This document shows positions 33,001 through 41,202 of a DNA stretch of 64,000 nt, one piece after another. Source of the stretch: a virus; the IMG/VR virus record IMGVR_UViG_3300045256_000753, positions 1 to 64,000 of that record; one strand, written 5' to 3'. Position numbers and translations under genes: made by a program. The notes beneath the pieces are model-generated. The model did not search any database and had not been told where the DNA came from. It worked only from the letters and a program-made list of their open reading frames with translations. How positions within the stretch are numbered: position 1 is the stretch's first letter; every line of letters starts with the position of its first letter.

Positions 33001-34840
33001 AGACGTGCGGGAACGTGAGATCGATCGGCCGCGTCCAGAAGATGGGCTCGCCCGTGGGGAACGGACCCGGGGAATTCGCCGAGACGATCAGTTCGTTGTT
33101 GACGATGTTCGCCGAGCCAGACCCGTGAAGCGTCCAAGGGTTCGTCGGCTCGTTTTGGGGAAGAACCGTCGCCTGGTAGTTGATGAAGACGGGTTCGAGC
33201 GGGCGGGAGAGGGGCGGGAACGCAATCCGCTGCGTGGGCGAGTTGAACAGCAGGAGGTGTGGGTCGTTCATGACCGCCGTGTACGCACGCTCGTAAGCGC
33301 GGTACTTCAAGTCGCGCTGGAGGGGCTGCGCGAGAACAGCCCGCATGTCGAGCGGAACGAACGACGACGGCTGCACCATCGTGTTGTTGAAGCGGTACTT
33401 GTGACGGCTGGGATCGTTCGGCCGACCGACGTCCCGATTCCAGTTGTTGAATCGGAATTCCCGCGAGTTCATGCGCCGGAAATCCACGGTGGGGTTGGCC
33501 ATCCAGTGGTAGTCCACGGCAACGGTCGAACCGTGCGCCGGCGGGGAGGCCATCACGATCTGACCGAGAAGGCCGATGACCGATTGAGCCGGAGTGGGCA
33601 CGCCGTTGATGCGCACCGTGACGTCCAGGGGATCGTCCGCGATTTCCCCATCCCGAGGATCGAAGACTTCCCATGTGATGGAGCCGTTCGAAGGATCGGG
33701 CAGATGGAAGCTCGCGGTCACTTTCGCTCTCGTGGCGCTGACAATCGACTTGATGAGGTAGGTGCCGCCGTTGGTTGCGGTGCCCGTGAGCTTCAGACTG
33801 AGCCCCACCATCGACGGAACGAGTGAAGCCGTGGGCATGCTCACGGTCGTCGCATCGAGGATGGTGGCCGTTGCGCCCGTTTGGAGGCTGAGCGGCGGCT
33901 TCGTGATCGGTCCCTTGTTCACGAAGATGCTGCGTGCCGTCAGAGGCAAGGAGCCCGTGAAGACCGCCTGGTTGAAGGTCGGGTCCATCGGGTTGCCGGA
34001 GCTGTCGTGCGGCGTTCCGTTTGCGTTGACCGTAACCGTGTAAGAGCCCGCACCCATGCCGATCGTGGTGAGCAGCACCTGGTTCGGCGACAGCGTGTTC
34101 ACCGAGACGACCTTGACCGACGTGGGTCCCGTCACCGTGTATTCGGTGGGGTTCGTCAGCGTCGGGTTGTCGAGCATCGGATCCGTAAACGTGACGACGA
34201 TCTGACCGTCAGCGAACGGCGTTGCCGAAACGACTTGGGGTTTCGGGGCAACGCCGATGAAGAGAGAATCGAAGCTGACGAGGTTGCCCGACTGCGCCTC
34301 GTGCAGGTCTTCCGCGTGGAGCGTGTAGAAGCCCGCGTTCGTGAGCTTGGTCGTCTCCATCGTCACGCCGGTGACTGCCGTCGTGATGTGCCACGGGATC
34401 GTCCCGTTCATCGGATCCGAAACGATGAGCGGCTTGTCCACTGTCACCACGCCCGGAGACGGGACCCCCGTGATTCGCAAGAAGTCGGTGGGGTTCAGAG
34501 GGCTGCCGAGGAAGACATAGTTGCCGACTTGGAGCGCGACGTTGTTCCCGGTCGGTAGAGACACCGTGTGCGGATCCACAACCGTGGCGTCGGCGCCGCT
34601 CTGAAGGAGCGCGATCTCTGCATCGATTCGAATGATCGAGACCGGGAAGGCTCCGTTGCCCGAAGCGAGGATGGCGTAGTTCCCGAGGTCGGCGATCCCA
34701 TCAACTCGAAGTTGCGTGTCGAAGACGACCGTGACGGTCGTTCCGTTCGACGTGATTGCGTGGAATGGAGGCGAGCCGCCGTAATGGCTGTCGCCATAGC
34801 GGTCCCCACCGAATGCTCCGAGCAGTGCGTCAGAAGTCAC
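30059..34840 (-). CDS. Giant tail protein with Ig-like and lectin-like repeats (1593 aa)
   Basis: GTG start at 34840 with GAGGA eight bases upstream; overlaps the previous gene by 11 bases. Residues 1-300 are Ig-like (VTVVFDTQLRVDGIADLGNY, then VVTFTDPMLDNPTLTNPTEY). A middle domain with MNSREFRFNNWNRDVGRP leads to three long concanavalin/laminin-G-like units, each opening with Y-x4-L-P-E/Q and P-W (INYQATVLPQ, VTYEADILPE, LTYTGDVLPE). Between them, near residues 1130-1195, is a GV-x2-GD module. The last lectin-like unit stops at TVQVFIDS, where the other copies continue for some 40-60 residues. Likely glycan-binding fibre. Confidence 0.85.
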   Translation of the reverse strand: MTSDALLGAFGGDRYGDSHYGGSPPFHAITSNGTTVTVVFDTQLRVDGIADLGNYAILASGNGAFPVSIIRIDAEIALLQSGADATVVDPHTVSLPTGNNVALQVGNYVFLGSPLNPTDFLRITGVPSPGVVTVDKPLIVSDPMNGTIPWHITTAVTGVTMETTKLTNAGFYTLHAEDLHEAQSGNLVSFDSLFIGVAPKPQVVSATPFADGQIVVTFTDPMLDNPTLTNPTEYTVTGPTSVKVVSVNTLSPNQVLLTTIGMGAGSYTVTVNANGTPHDSSGNPMDPTFNQAVFTGSLPLTARSIFVNKGPITKPPLSLQTGATATILDATTVSMPTASLVPSMVGLSLKLTGTATNGGTYLIKSIVSATRAKVTASFHLPDPSNGSITWEVFDPRDGEIADDPLDVTVRINGVPTPAQSVIGLLGQIVMASPPAHGSTVAVDYHWMANPTVDFRRMNSREFRFNNWNRDVGRPNDPSRHKYRFNNTMVQPSSFVPLDMRAVLAQPLQRDLKYRAYERAYTAVMNDPHLLLFNSPTQRIAFPPLSRPLEPVFINYQATVLPQNEPTNPWTLHGSGSANIVNNELIVSANSPGPFPTGEPIFWTRPIDLTFPHVFASSWRMTLTATPTTDGVFTGVAAGFSDGEKCVVVGFLDDAGTKKIGILKAGAGNDPSNISAWTGGVDGSGNPTNAPVPFDWSIIHSYRLFQDTSGIIHVFVDGSVVNTLRVLEDELPFLSELNEPFNELQGVFFGSMSRLVANTTAWDFLRYEILPTNPAQSAPSVFVTYEADILPEQATMPWTPVGSHGTETILNDDLLILDSTSATDQPTETLAGLVDGDFRGFVRLEPLLQAASSVALDVNVQLRTFTHGIAPNAAMFAVDDGNLLIQTCFFPDTSSPLFSYGGRSFPDAFQPYTWSKLGGETPSMVGQILRITDGSTTDGLLYFIDDTSTPSATTRVVSSLNDYVLEFRVRVNSHAADVGGFAGVNGEVYDSLRDLGVILRDVAGVKSVALHSEGTVVANFAFNWDDGQFHTYRMVKSTGGNLVTLFIDTVLIGTAAYSSFSVPAPSAVGVISFGSTTPISVQSTSVADWAYCNVWRVNTVAHHYVGIWKGTNPNSLIGYHLPLKAGGRGATIVGNTLTDTNVNFLTAGVAIGDDIVVDVGPNEGVYRVATVVDANNLTITAPFPFQPSAVDYRIPKDVDWTTPHRYRLLRDPSGGVALFLDTQPLPLIALDYNNSLLPPSSAGLPSGLAGGLPSMVWGAFDPMNLSQTAWDYVRYGITRPQSELQIVPHHQVMNQRNVMASFEHHLTNIPHSHTDFWSESEGIPPQTDPDFLKNTNLQAYTLLNEGTPLVPSTQTYEVRRPTPQLVSVVGFNRPEDLLNSQSFVMNESEQRVELLVPNDVLYNSLQVIERDTGEPNHIAPFDDETNPIDLGTLSFQHTTCLTYTGDVLPENDTSAPTPWSRQSDDDSHAFATAFAGILTYGTDPTGTRTIYRNATPLTDQISLQTEVKFRLKVLNDASGGLGDSHIRFGFSSPGLTMALAFVTSPLGQRYVLVYDLNSLLVVGGLPFDFNDGNYHVYRLVRDPATATVQVFIDS

Positions 34841-35645
34841 CGGAGTGGTCCTCCCCTTGCACGGCTTGGTTCACCTTCTTGCCAAGACGATCCCGATTCT
34901 TGATGCCGCCCCAGTACGATCGGAAGTCTTCGTAGTAGTACGCGCCGAGCGTCCACTTCATCGCATCGAGGATGATGTGAAAGACGTCATTCGGGATGTA
35001 CGTGTCCGTGAAGATGTAGCGGATGCGGAAGATCGTGTGCGCCGGTCGAACGAGATCGAGAACGATGCGTGTCGCCGTGTCGTTGGCAAAGACATCGGGC
35101 GGGAAGCCGCCGCCCGGAGGCGCGGTCACGTCCACCTGAAACGTGAACTCGTCGGAGATGTCGTAGCCGGATGCCCCTTGTCGAACGAGGAGGAAATCTT
35201 CCGTCACCTTCACGTTGCCCGTAAAGAATTGACCGACAGCATCGGCCATCGACTTGGGGACCGATCCCTGAAAGTAGATCCGAATGAGGTTGAGGAGGAA
35301 GTTGCGGAAGGTCTCGTCGTCCCAATCGAGCGGCGGGATCTTGCTGTTGACGAGAACCAGGTACCCGATGATCGAGTAGAGGAAGTCGGAGCGGGTCGTC
35401 GCGAACTGGCGGTCGCGATCGACGTCTTCGAGGGCAAGCTCGATACGAGCAAGCTCGACGGCCATCGCCTTGAGAGCGTTCGTGTAGTTCGGGCCCTGCA
35501 CGGCCGAGATGTAGTTCGACGGAAGCAGGTTGAGCAGCGTCGTGAAGATGGTCTGCGCCCTTTGGAGCAGGCGAAGGTTGTATTCCTTCCCTTTCTGCTC
35601 TGTCGTGTAGTTGAGTCGGCTCGGGTCGAACTGGAAGCGGGCCAT
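34830..35645 (-). CDS. Baseplate protein I-like
   Basis: 271 residues, ATG at 35645, overlapping the upstream stop as TGATG. The N-terminal 100 residues are helical (LLQRAQTIFTTLLNLLPSNYI, then ALKAMAVELARIELALEDVDRDR), resembling tail protein I of P2-like phages, which lies right after J as here. A beta-rich second half follows. In P2-type baseplates, I-like proteins join the wedge and fibres to the plate. Assigned on position plus the 'LLP...ALA-ELAR' pattern, so moderate confidence. Confidence 0.75.
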   Translation of the reverse strand: MARFQFDPSRLNYTTEQKGKEYNLRLLQRAQTIFTTLLNLLPSNYISAVQGPNYTNALKAMAVELARIELALEDVDRDRQFATTRSDFLYSIIGYLVLVNSKIPPLDWDDETFRNFLLNLIRIYFQGSVPKSMADAVGQFFTGNVKVTEDFLLVRQGASGYDISDEFTFQVDVTAPPGGGFPPDVFANDTATRIVLDLVRPAHTIFRIRYIFTDTYIPNDVFHIILDAMKWTLGAYYYEDFRSYWGGIKNRDRLGKKVNQAVQGEDHSGDF

Positions 35646-35809
35646 CAGGTCCCCTTGCTCAGCTTCTCCACAAGTGACCTATACTCGTCTTCGGTCAGGG
35701 CCTTCCCATTCACCACGAATCGACCCCCTTCATTCTTGGGGGAGCCCATCCGTTTGATGATCTCAGCCTTGTCGCCTTCCGGCAGCTTCGCGAGGAAATT
35801 GGGGTCCAT
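35645..35809 (-). CDS. Small hypothetical protein (54 aa)
   Basis: Begins MDPNFLAKLPEGDKAEIIKR and ends KALTEDEYRSLVEKLSKGT. The ATG at 35809 directly follows the stop of the J-like gene (TAAATG), and its stop overlaps the next start as TGATG. That makes it part of the baseplate operon. The sequence is charged and helical. Small proteins of this kind between J and I could be chaperones or regulators, but no family is recognised. Confidence 0.7.
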   Translation of the reverse strand: MDPNFLAKLPEGDKAEIIKRMGSPKNEGGRFVVNGKALTEDEYRSLVEKLSKGT

Positions 35810-38800
35810 TTATGATCCTGATGCGTTTCGATACGTGATCACGAAGTCGCCCAGATCGATGAACTCGACCTCGGCGGCCAGAATGTCGTGCGAGCCCGAG
35901 TCTCCACGGATGATGTAGCTCACCGCAAAGGCGTGCTTGCTCGGGTCGTCTTGGGGGATGCCGGCGCCGGTCAAAGAGACAAGGACGTGGTTGGCCGTCA
36001 ATTTGAGACGGGTCGCCGCGAGCTGGTCGGCCGGGACGCCCTGCGCGAGCAAGGTCGCGTCATCCGAGTATCCGGAGATGGTCGCGCCGCCCGATCCGAT
36101 GATCCATCCTTGGTTCGCCGCCGAGCCCACCGTGGACATGCTCGTTGCCATCGTGAGTCCAACGTCGTCCATGAAGACGCCCTTGTGCTCGGTGCTGACG
36201 CCGCCGCCGTCCGTGGTGGGGAACTCCAGGCCGGAGGTCAGAATGAAGACGCGATTGCCGCCGATGTCGAGGGAGCCGACGTGCGCGAACGACGAGCTGA
36301 CCGTCTCGCGCAACTTCTGGCTTCCGTCAGCGTAGGCCATGAGCGCCATGGGTAGAACGTTGAACGATACGCCGGCAGTGTCGGTGATCGCCGCATCGAC
36401 GTTCGATTGAGCGACACTCTCGCCGATGATCTTCCGGTTGAGTTCGAGTGACACAGCCGATCGCATGTTCGGATCGACGACATCTTTCGCAGCTCCGGCA
36501 GAGAGCTGCACCGTCGTCGAGATGTTCACGAAGTTTTGGATCGCCTGCTTGACGAGGACGTCCGCCGTCACGTGCCGTTTGCTGTTCACGACTTGTTGAA
36601 GCTGTTGGAGCAAGTCGTTGATGACGTACGTCACCGTGAAGTTCTCGTCCTTCACATAGTCCACCGAAACGGTGGCGCCGCTCGGGATCGTCGAGCTGGC
36701 CGTGCGAACGATCGATGCCGGGGTCGTCGGGGTACCCGCGATGATGTTGTAGTCCGGTGCCGGCGAGCCCGGACCGTCGTATTCGATCGTGCGAGCGGCG
36801 TTGAACACGCGGATGGTCAGCGTGTTGATGCCGATCGAATTGAGCGGGTCGGCCTGGAAGCCGATCATCACGTGGGTCTCGTTGTTGACCGGGATGGTGT
36901 TGCCGCTCGGTTTGCCGGCGAACTGGGTGAGCGTGAGATAGTCGTTCGCGATCGTAGACTCGCCCGTGAGGAGCGGGTCATCGGTCTTGAAGAGCTTGTA
37001 GTTGTTGTTTGGATCGAGCGGACCGGCGACTTCGCCAACAACCGAAACGACGCGGCGAACGGGTTGCAGCGTGAAGTGAAACTGGTTGACGACTCGGAAG
37101 CGGTAGTCCGCCGTGATGATGTCGTCGATGTGCGTGAGGGGCTGAGCGATGCCCGTGTTGATCTGGAACGTCTGGTAGTCGAGGATCGCGACGCCCGTAA
37201 GGTCGTAGTCGAGACCCGTCGTGACGTTGTGGACGCCCAGGTTTTGCGGGATGTTGTTGAGGATCTCGATGATCGGCGTGTTCGGGGTGACGCGCGAGTC
37301 GAGCACTCGGAAGATGAGATTGGTGAGGTCGATGATCTGGCACTGGATGCCAAGGGCGATCTCGAACGTGAAGGCGAACGTATCGGTGACTTGGCGCTCC
37401 TGAATGCCCTGCACCCAGATGTCCACCTTGCCGCCGATGTGCTTGTGCCGGAGGTCGTCGTAGTCCCTCATCATGAGGGCGTCGCCGCTCTTGACGATCT
37501 TCGCCTTGATGACGCCGATCTGCGATGCAGCGGTGCTTGCGTATCCGCCTTCGGTGCCCGTATCCACGGACGAGAAGGCAAGAATCGAACGCTCCGCGAG
37601 ATCGTGGTTCGTTTCCTGGTCGTCGCCGAAGACCGTTGCGCTCGTGTTCGTGACCGACACGCCCGAAACGCCAAGGATGTTCTTGATGCTTCCTGCGGGC
37701 AGATTTCCGGCGACGCCGACCTGCTGAGCAGTGATGTCCGCCACGATCTCGTAGCGCTTCGTGTTGAAGTTGAAGAACGCTTGTGCGTTCGCGGCCGAAA
37801 GGACGAACGAACCGCCGATGACGAATCGAATGGCCGGCGTGCCCGTCACCGGATCCGCGTCGGACGTGACGATGGTCCCGGCCGGGATGATGATGTCCTG
37901 CGTCGGTGCGGTCTCCGTGTAGATGACGACCTGGCCCACGGCGGGCCTGCCCGGCAAACGCGTCTTTTGGACGTTCGCGGAGAGCTTGTCGAATTGCTGG
38001 TCGATGAGCGATTGAACGGCGTCATCGCTCGTCAAACCGAGAGCTGCTTTGAGCGCCTGCTTGTACGCGCTGCCCGCAACGGAGTCGGACACACCGTTGC
38101 CACTCACGTTGTCGATCGGCAGGAGCGTCAAGAAGCTCTGGCTTCGGTGAACGAAGTCGAGCAAGAACCAGATGCGCTCCGCCTCGCTGGAGAACGGGTC
38201 GATGTCCACGTCGCGCGAGATGGAGCCGGGAATGAGCGAGATCTGGTTGTTGACTCGCTGCACGGCCTGCACGTAATCCGTGACGACCTGCGTCTGGTTG
38301 CGACCGGGGAGGTCCCGAATCGACGTGTCGATCGTGAGAGGCGTCCCGAGGATCTCCTGCGAGTAGGGCGTTTCGATCTCCGTATTCGTGAGGGGGTCGA
38401 AGTAGATGCCCGTCACCACGAAGTACAGGGGATCGTTCGCCTGGACGTTTGCGAAGAGATCCGTGTTGATGATGTTCGTCCCGCCCGCGCGGCTGAAATT
38501 GAACAGGACGAAGTTGTTGAGCTGGAAGTTCTCGACGGTGCTCGTGAACCGGAAGCGGCCGGTGAGCGGCGAGATGTTGTGGATGGAGTCCAGTTTGACC
38601 GCAAGCTCGTTGCCGAACTCGTCGAGGTCCGTCACGCGGATACGAACATTCTTGTGGAACTGCTCGTCCCAAGTTACGGTGTCCGTGATCGTTCCGAGAA
38701 CGTCTTCTTGAAATTGCGTCGCCGCCGAGACCGGGCTCTGGTTCACCTTGTGATAGCCGGTGACCGCTCCGCCAGGGTTCGCCGACGCGTAGTAATTGAA

Positions 38801-39265
38801 TCCGATGAAGGTCGGCTGCGGGATCGGAATGCCCGAGGAGTTCGTGAGGGGGACGGGCTTGGCCGCGAGGATGTCGATCGAGTCGATGTGACGGACGACG
38901 CGGATACCAGTCGGAATCTGCGCGGTCGTCTCGCTGATTGCGGCAACGCGCGTGACAGAAACCGTGGAGATGGGGCTCACGCCGCCAACGATGTCGATCG
39001 TTCGAATCTGGATCGTGTTGAGGCCCAGATTGAGCGGAAGTCCGCTCGGATAGTTCACCGGATTCGGAATGGTGAACGTCTGGAGGACGAAGCTGATGAG
39101 GGTCGGGTCCGTGACGAACGGGCTGCCGTTGATCGACACCTGGATGACCGAGGTGTTCACATCGACGGTGCCGGTGATGGTGATCGCATCCTCGTTCGTC
39201 GTGAAGACGAGGTTGGTCGTGAATCCACTACCGTCGCGAAGCGCGATTTGCGGTGCCGTTGCCAT
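35810..39265 (-). CDS. Baseplate J-like wedge protein (1151 aa)
   Basis: ATG at 39265 chosen over the TTG at 39268, with AGGG seven bases upstream. The N-terminal part is Ig-like (ITITGTVDVNTSVIQVSING). The central J-type core shows the expected pieces: DIIIPAGTIVTSD (about residue 458), GVAGNLPAGSIKNI, then DDQETNHDLAERSI and MRDYDDLRHKHIGGKVDIWV (about residue 600), where J proteins carry the conserved P-x-D-x-x-L-R/K segment. A long C-terminal part completes it. J-like proteins form the baseplate wedge that triggers tail contraction. It is about twice as long as P2 J, with extra N- and C-terminal regions. Confidence 0.88.
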   Translation of the reverse strand: MATAPQIALRDGSGFTTNLVFTTNEDAITITGTVDVNTSVIQVSINGSPFVTDPTLISFVLQTFTIPNPVNYPSGLPLNLGLNTIQIRTIDIVGGVSPISTVSVTRVAAISETTAQIPTGIRVVRHIDSIDILAAKPVPLTNSSGIPIPQPTFIGFNYYASANPGGAVTGYHKVNQSPVSAATQFQEDVLGTITDTVTWDEQFHKNVRIRVTDLDEFGNELAVKLDSIHNISPLTGRFRFTSTVENFQLNNFVLFNFSRAGGTNIINTDLFANVQANDPLYFVVTGIYFDPLTNTEIETPYSQEILGTPLTIDTSIRDLPGRNQTQVVTDYVQAVQRVNNQISLIPGSISRDVDIDPFSSEAERIWFLLDFVHRSQSFLTLLPIDNVSGNGVSDSVAGSAYKQALKAALGLTSDDAVQSLIDQQFDKLSANVQKTRLPGRPAVGQVVIYTETAPTQDIIIPAGTIVTSDADPVTGTPAIRFVIGGSFVLSAANAQAFFNFNTKRYEIVADITAQQVGVAGNLPAGSIKNILGVSGVSVTNTSATVFGDDQETNHDLAERSILAFSSVDTGTEGGYASTAASQIGVIKAKIVKSGDALMMRDYDDLRHKHIGGKVDIWVQGIQERQVTDTFAFTFEIALGIQCQIIDLTNLIFRVLDSRVTPNTPIIEILNNIPQNLGVHNVTTGLDYDLTGVAILDYQTFQINTGIAQPLTHIDDIITADYRFRVVNQFHFTLQPVRRVVSVVGEVAGPLDPNNNYKLFKTDDPLLTGESTIANDYLTLTQFAGKPSGNTIPVNNETHVMIGFQADPLNSIGINTLTIRVFNAARTIEYDGPGSPAPDYNIIAGTPTTPASIVRTASSTIPSGATVSVDYVKDENFTVTYVINDLLQQLQQVVNSKRHVTADVLVKQAIQNFVNISTTVQLSAGAAKDVVDPNMRSAVSLELNRKIIGESVAQSNVDAAITDTAGVSFNVLPMALMAYADGSQKLRETVSSSFAHVGSLDIGGNRVFILTSGLEFPTTDGGGVSTEHKGVFMDDVGLTMATSMSTVGSAANQGWIIGSGGATISGYSDDATLLAQGVPADQLAATRLKLTANHVLVSLTGAGIPQDDPSKHAFAVSYIIRGDSGSHDILAAEVEFIDLGDFVITYRNASGS

Positions 39266-39268
39266 CAA

Positions 39269-40411
39269 TCACCCTGCAAGTACGAAGTTGGTGAGGGACT
39301 GCCGAATCAGACCCTGCTGTTGCGTGGAGCCGAGGAGGTCGAGCGGAAGCGGGATGCGCAGACCCCGCTCGATTTGGATCGGCTCGGTCGAACGGTTTTG
39401 AATCGCGACTTGCACGAAGATGACCGTGGGGTCTTGCGTGCTCTGTTGGAGGTTGACGGACAAGAGACGGAACGGGTACTCCTTGTCAGAGACGACCTGT
39501 CCGACCTTTTGCTCTTGCTGCTGTTTGATTTGCTGCCAGCGTGTGAACGCCTGGTAGATGTCCGACACGATCAGGTTCTGAATGAAGCCACCCGCCGTGA
39601 GCTTCTTTCCGATGGTGTCGAGGAGCTGCGTCCCGTACCACGTGTGGAAAGGATTCGACCCCAACGTGGTGAAGAAGTCCTTCTGGACCTCCTGAATGAG
39701 CAGGGCTTCGTCCGAGACCGTGATCATCTGGCCGTTGCCTGCGTAGCGCCAATCGTGTTCGACGCCGACGCCACCGCATCGCCGGCACTCTTGGGCGACG
39801 GTCGCGTAGTCGATCTCCACGAAGTCAGTCGCGCTCTTGAGCGGCTCGTCGAAAATGATGTTGCGGCTCTGTCGTCCCGGCGTGATCGTCGTCGGGTCCA
39901 CGACAATCGTCCAGCCAGGAACGAGTTGCTGTCCTCGGAACTCACGTGTCGTGAGAAAGCCGAGAGACGATGCCAACGTGCTCGCCGAGGTGAACTGCAC
40001 CGTGGCGCCGCGACCGCTGCCGGTCGTTTGAAACATGACGCGACGCCCTGCGGCCGAGAAGTAGATGCCTTGGAGCTGCTCGTTCAGGAGGAACGCGAGC
40101 TTGTCGGCCGGCATTTGCTTCGAGGCAGGAAGCGTGGCCGTTTGCGTCACCATCCCATTCAGCGTGACGACGAGCGTGTCATTGACGGCCGCCGTGATGT
40201 TGAACGGGCCATCCTTGCTGCCCACGGCTTGCGCGGGAATGGTGACGCCCACCGAGGGGACTTCGATCTCTCGATTGAGGCGCATCTTCACCGAGGCGAT
40301 CGATGCAATTGGGCGAAGCGGACGAACCGTCTGCCGGTCGGTTGCGAGGAAGAGAGCTTCCTCCACAACCTCGTGCGGACAGATCTGATCGATCTGGCGG
40401 TCGTAGCTCAT
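39269..40411 (-). CDS. gp25/W-like baseplate wedge protein with N-terminal extension
   Basis: 380 residues, ATG at 40411, ATGA overlap with the upstream gene. It begins MSYDRQIDQICPHEVVEEAL. The C-terminal half (SDEALLIQEVQKDFFTTLGS, then NPFHTWYGTQLLDTIGKKL, then FRLLSVNLQQSTQDPTVIFV) fits the gp25/W lysozyme-like wedge fold, which in other phages lies just before J as it does here. CRRCGG near residue 208 together with ICPH near residue 10 may form a metal site. The 200-residue N-terminal domain is not part of standard gp25. Assignment rests on gene order plus weak motif match. Confidence 0.72.
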   Translation of the reverse strand: MSYDRQIDQICPHEVVEEALFLATDRQTVRPLRPIASIASVKMRLNREIEVPSVGVTIPAQAVGSKDGPFNITAAVNDTLVVTLNGMVTQTATLPASKQMPADKLAFLLNEQLQGIYFSAAGRRVMFQTTGSGRGATVQFTSASTLASSLGFLTTREFRGQQLVPGWTIVVDPTTITPGRQSRNIIFDEPLKSATDFVEIDYATVAQECRRCGGVGVEHDWRYAGNGQMITVSDEALLIQEVQKDFFTTLGSNPFHTWYGTQLLDTIGKKLTAGGFIQNLIVSDIYQAFTRWQQIKQQQEQKVGQVVSDKEYPFRLLSVNLQQSTQDPTVIFVQVAIQNRSTEPIQIERGLRIPLPLDLLGSTQQQGLIRQSLTNFVLAG

Positions 40412-41151
40412 TGACCGTCTCCCGTGGGCACGACCGGACCATCGTAGGTGCGCTCGAAGTCGGTGACGTTGGCGCGCTTCGGTCCCGGCATGTAAGAGGC
40501 GAACGGCGCGTACGCCATCTTGCCGTGCGGATCCGGTTTGCCGGAATCGTTCTGCGCGGCGAGGTACGTGCGATCCGAGATGAGCTGCTGGACGCCGTTG
40601 AGGATGAAACCGAGCGCACCCTGCACGGAGGCTTGCGCCTTGATTTGGTTGAGCGTGTCGATCTCTGCCTGCAATTGATCGGCGTAGTCGATCATGCGAC
40701 GGATTTTCCGTTCGAGGTACTCTCGGCGGTAGAAGAGCGCGTCGTAGGTCCAGTCGCGTGCCGATCGAACAAGCTCCGCCGACTCCTGGTCCGAGAGACC
40801 CGGGGTCCCCAATATTTCCCCGTTCGACATTTGCTGCGGCATTCCGTTCTCGGAACCTTCAAGCCGGAAGACCGCTTGGTTCATCGAACGGATCTGGAGG
40901 TCGTAGAAGGCGTCACCCCCAAGAGCCTCGTAGGCCAGGAAGAGCTTGCCGGCGTAGGTCTCGCTGTCCCCAGAGGACAGGTTGGTCGGGACACCCCCAG
41001 AATCGAAGGCGAAGGCAATCGCCCCGATGCGGTCCAGCTCGGCCTGGAGGTGGAGAACCCGGTCGTCAATTTGGGCAGTCTGCGCCCGCACCCAATCGGA
41101 AAACCGAGTGAATTGCGACGCTGTGAAGGTGCCCAGGAAGTCGAACGACAA
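40408..41151 (-). CDS. Baseplate-region hypothetical protein (247 aa)
   Basis: Starts at a TTG (41151) with GAGG about 8 bases upstream. No ATG occurs in a long stretch after it, so the TTG decides the frame. The protein is largely helical: FTRFSDWVRAQTAQIDDRVL, QESAELVRSARDWTYDALFY, then RREYLERKIRRMIDYADQLQ and AEIDTLNQIKAQA form probable coiled coils. It sits just before the gp25-like gene in the baseplate operon, so a wedge or assembly role is plausible. Family not recognised. Confidence 0.75.
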   Translation of the reverse strand: MSFDFLGTFTASQFTRFSDWVRAQTAQIDDRVLHLQAELDRIGAIAFAFDSGGVPTNLSSGDSETYAGKLFLAYEALGGDAFYDLQIRSMNQAVFRLEGSENGMPQQMSNGEILGTPGLSDQESAELVRSARDWTYDALFYRREYLERKIRRMIDYADQLQAEIDTLNQIKAQASVQGALGFILNGVQQLISDRTYLAAQNDSGKPDPHGKMAYAPFASYMPGPKRANVTDFERTYDGPVVPTGDGQ

Positions 41152-41202
41152 ACTTCTGCCTCTACCCCTGCGGGCCTTACAAGAAGCAAAACGCAGCCTT
41201 TC
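41152..41202 (-). promoter_or_regulatory. Leader with CTTCTTGTA motif
   Basis: 51-base gap between the 724-residue gene and the TTG-started gene. On the minus strand, CTTCTTGTA (41178-41186) sits 27 bases before the start, in the same place as CTTCTTAT in the leaders before 11522 and 28722. The ribosome binding site is AGAGG. Confidence 0.3.

Noticed and set aside
36536-40414. 1292-codon plus-strand frame
   Set aside because: Spans three minus-strand genes (J-like, gp25-like) that have good motifs and tight overlaps; an antisense artefact.
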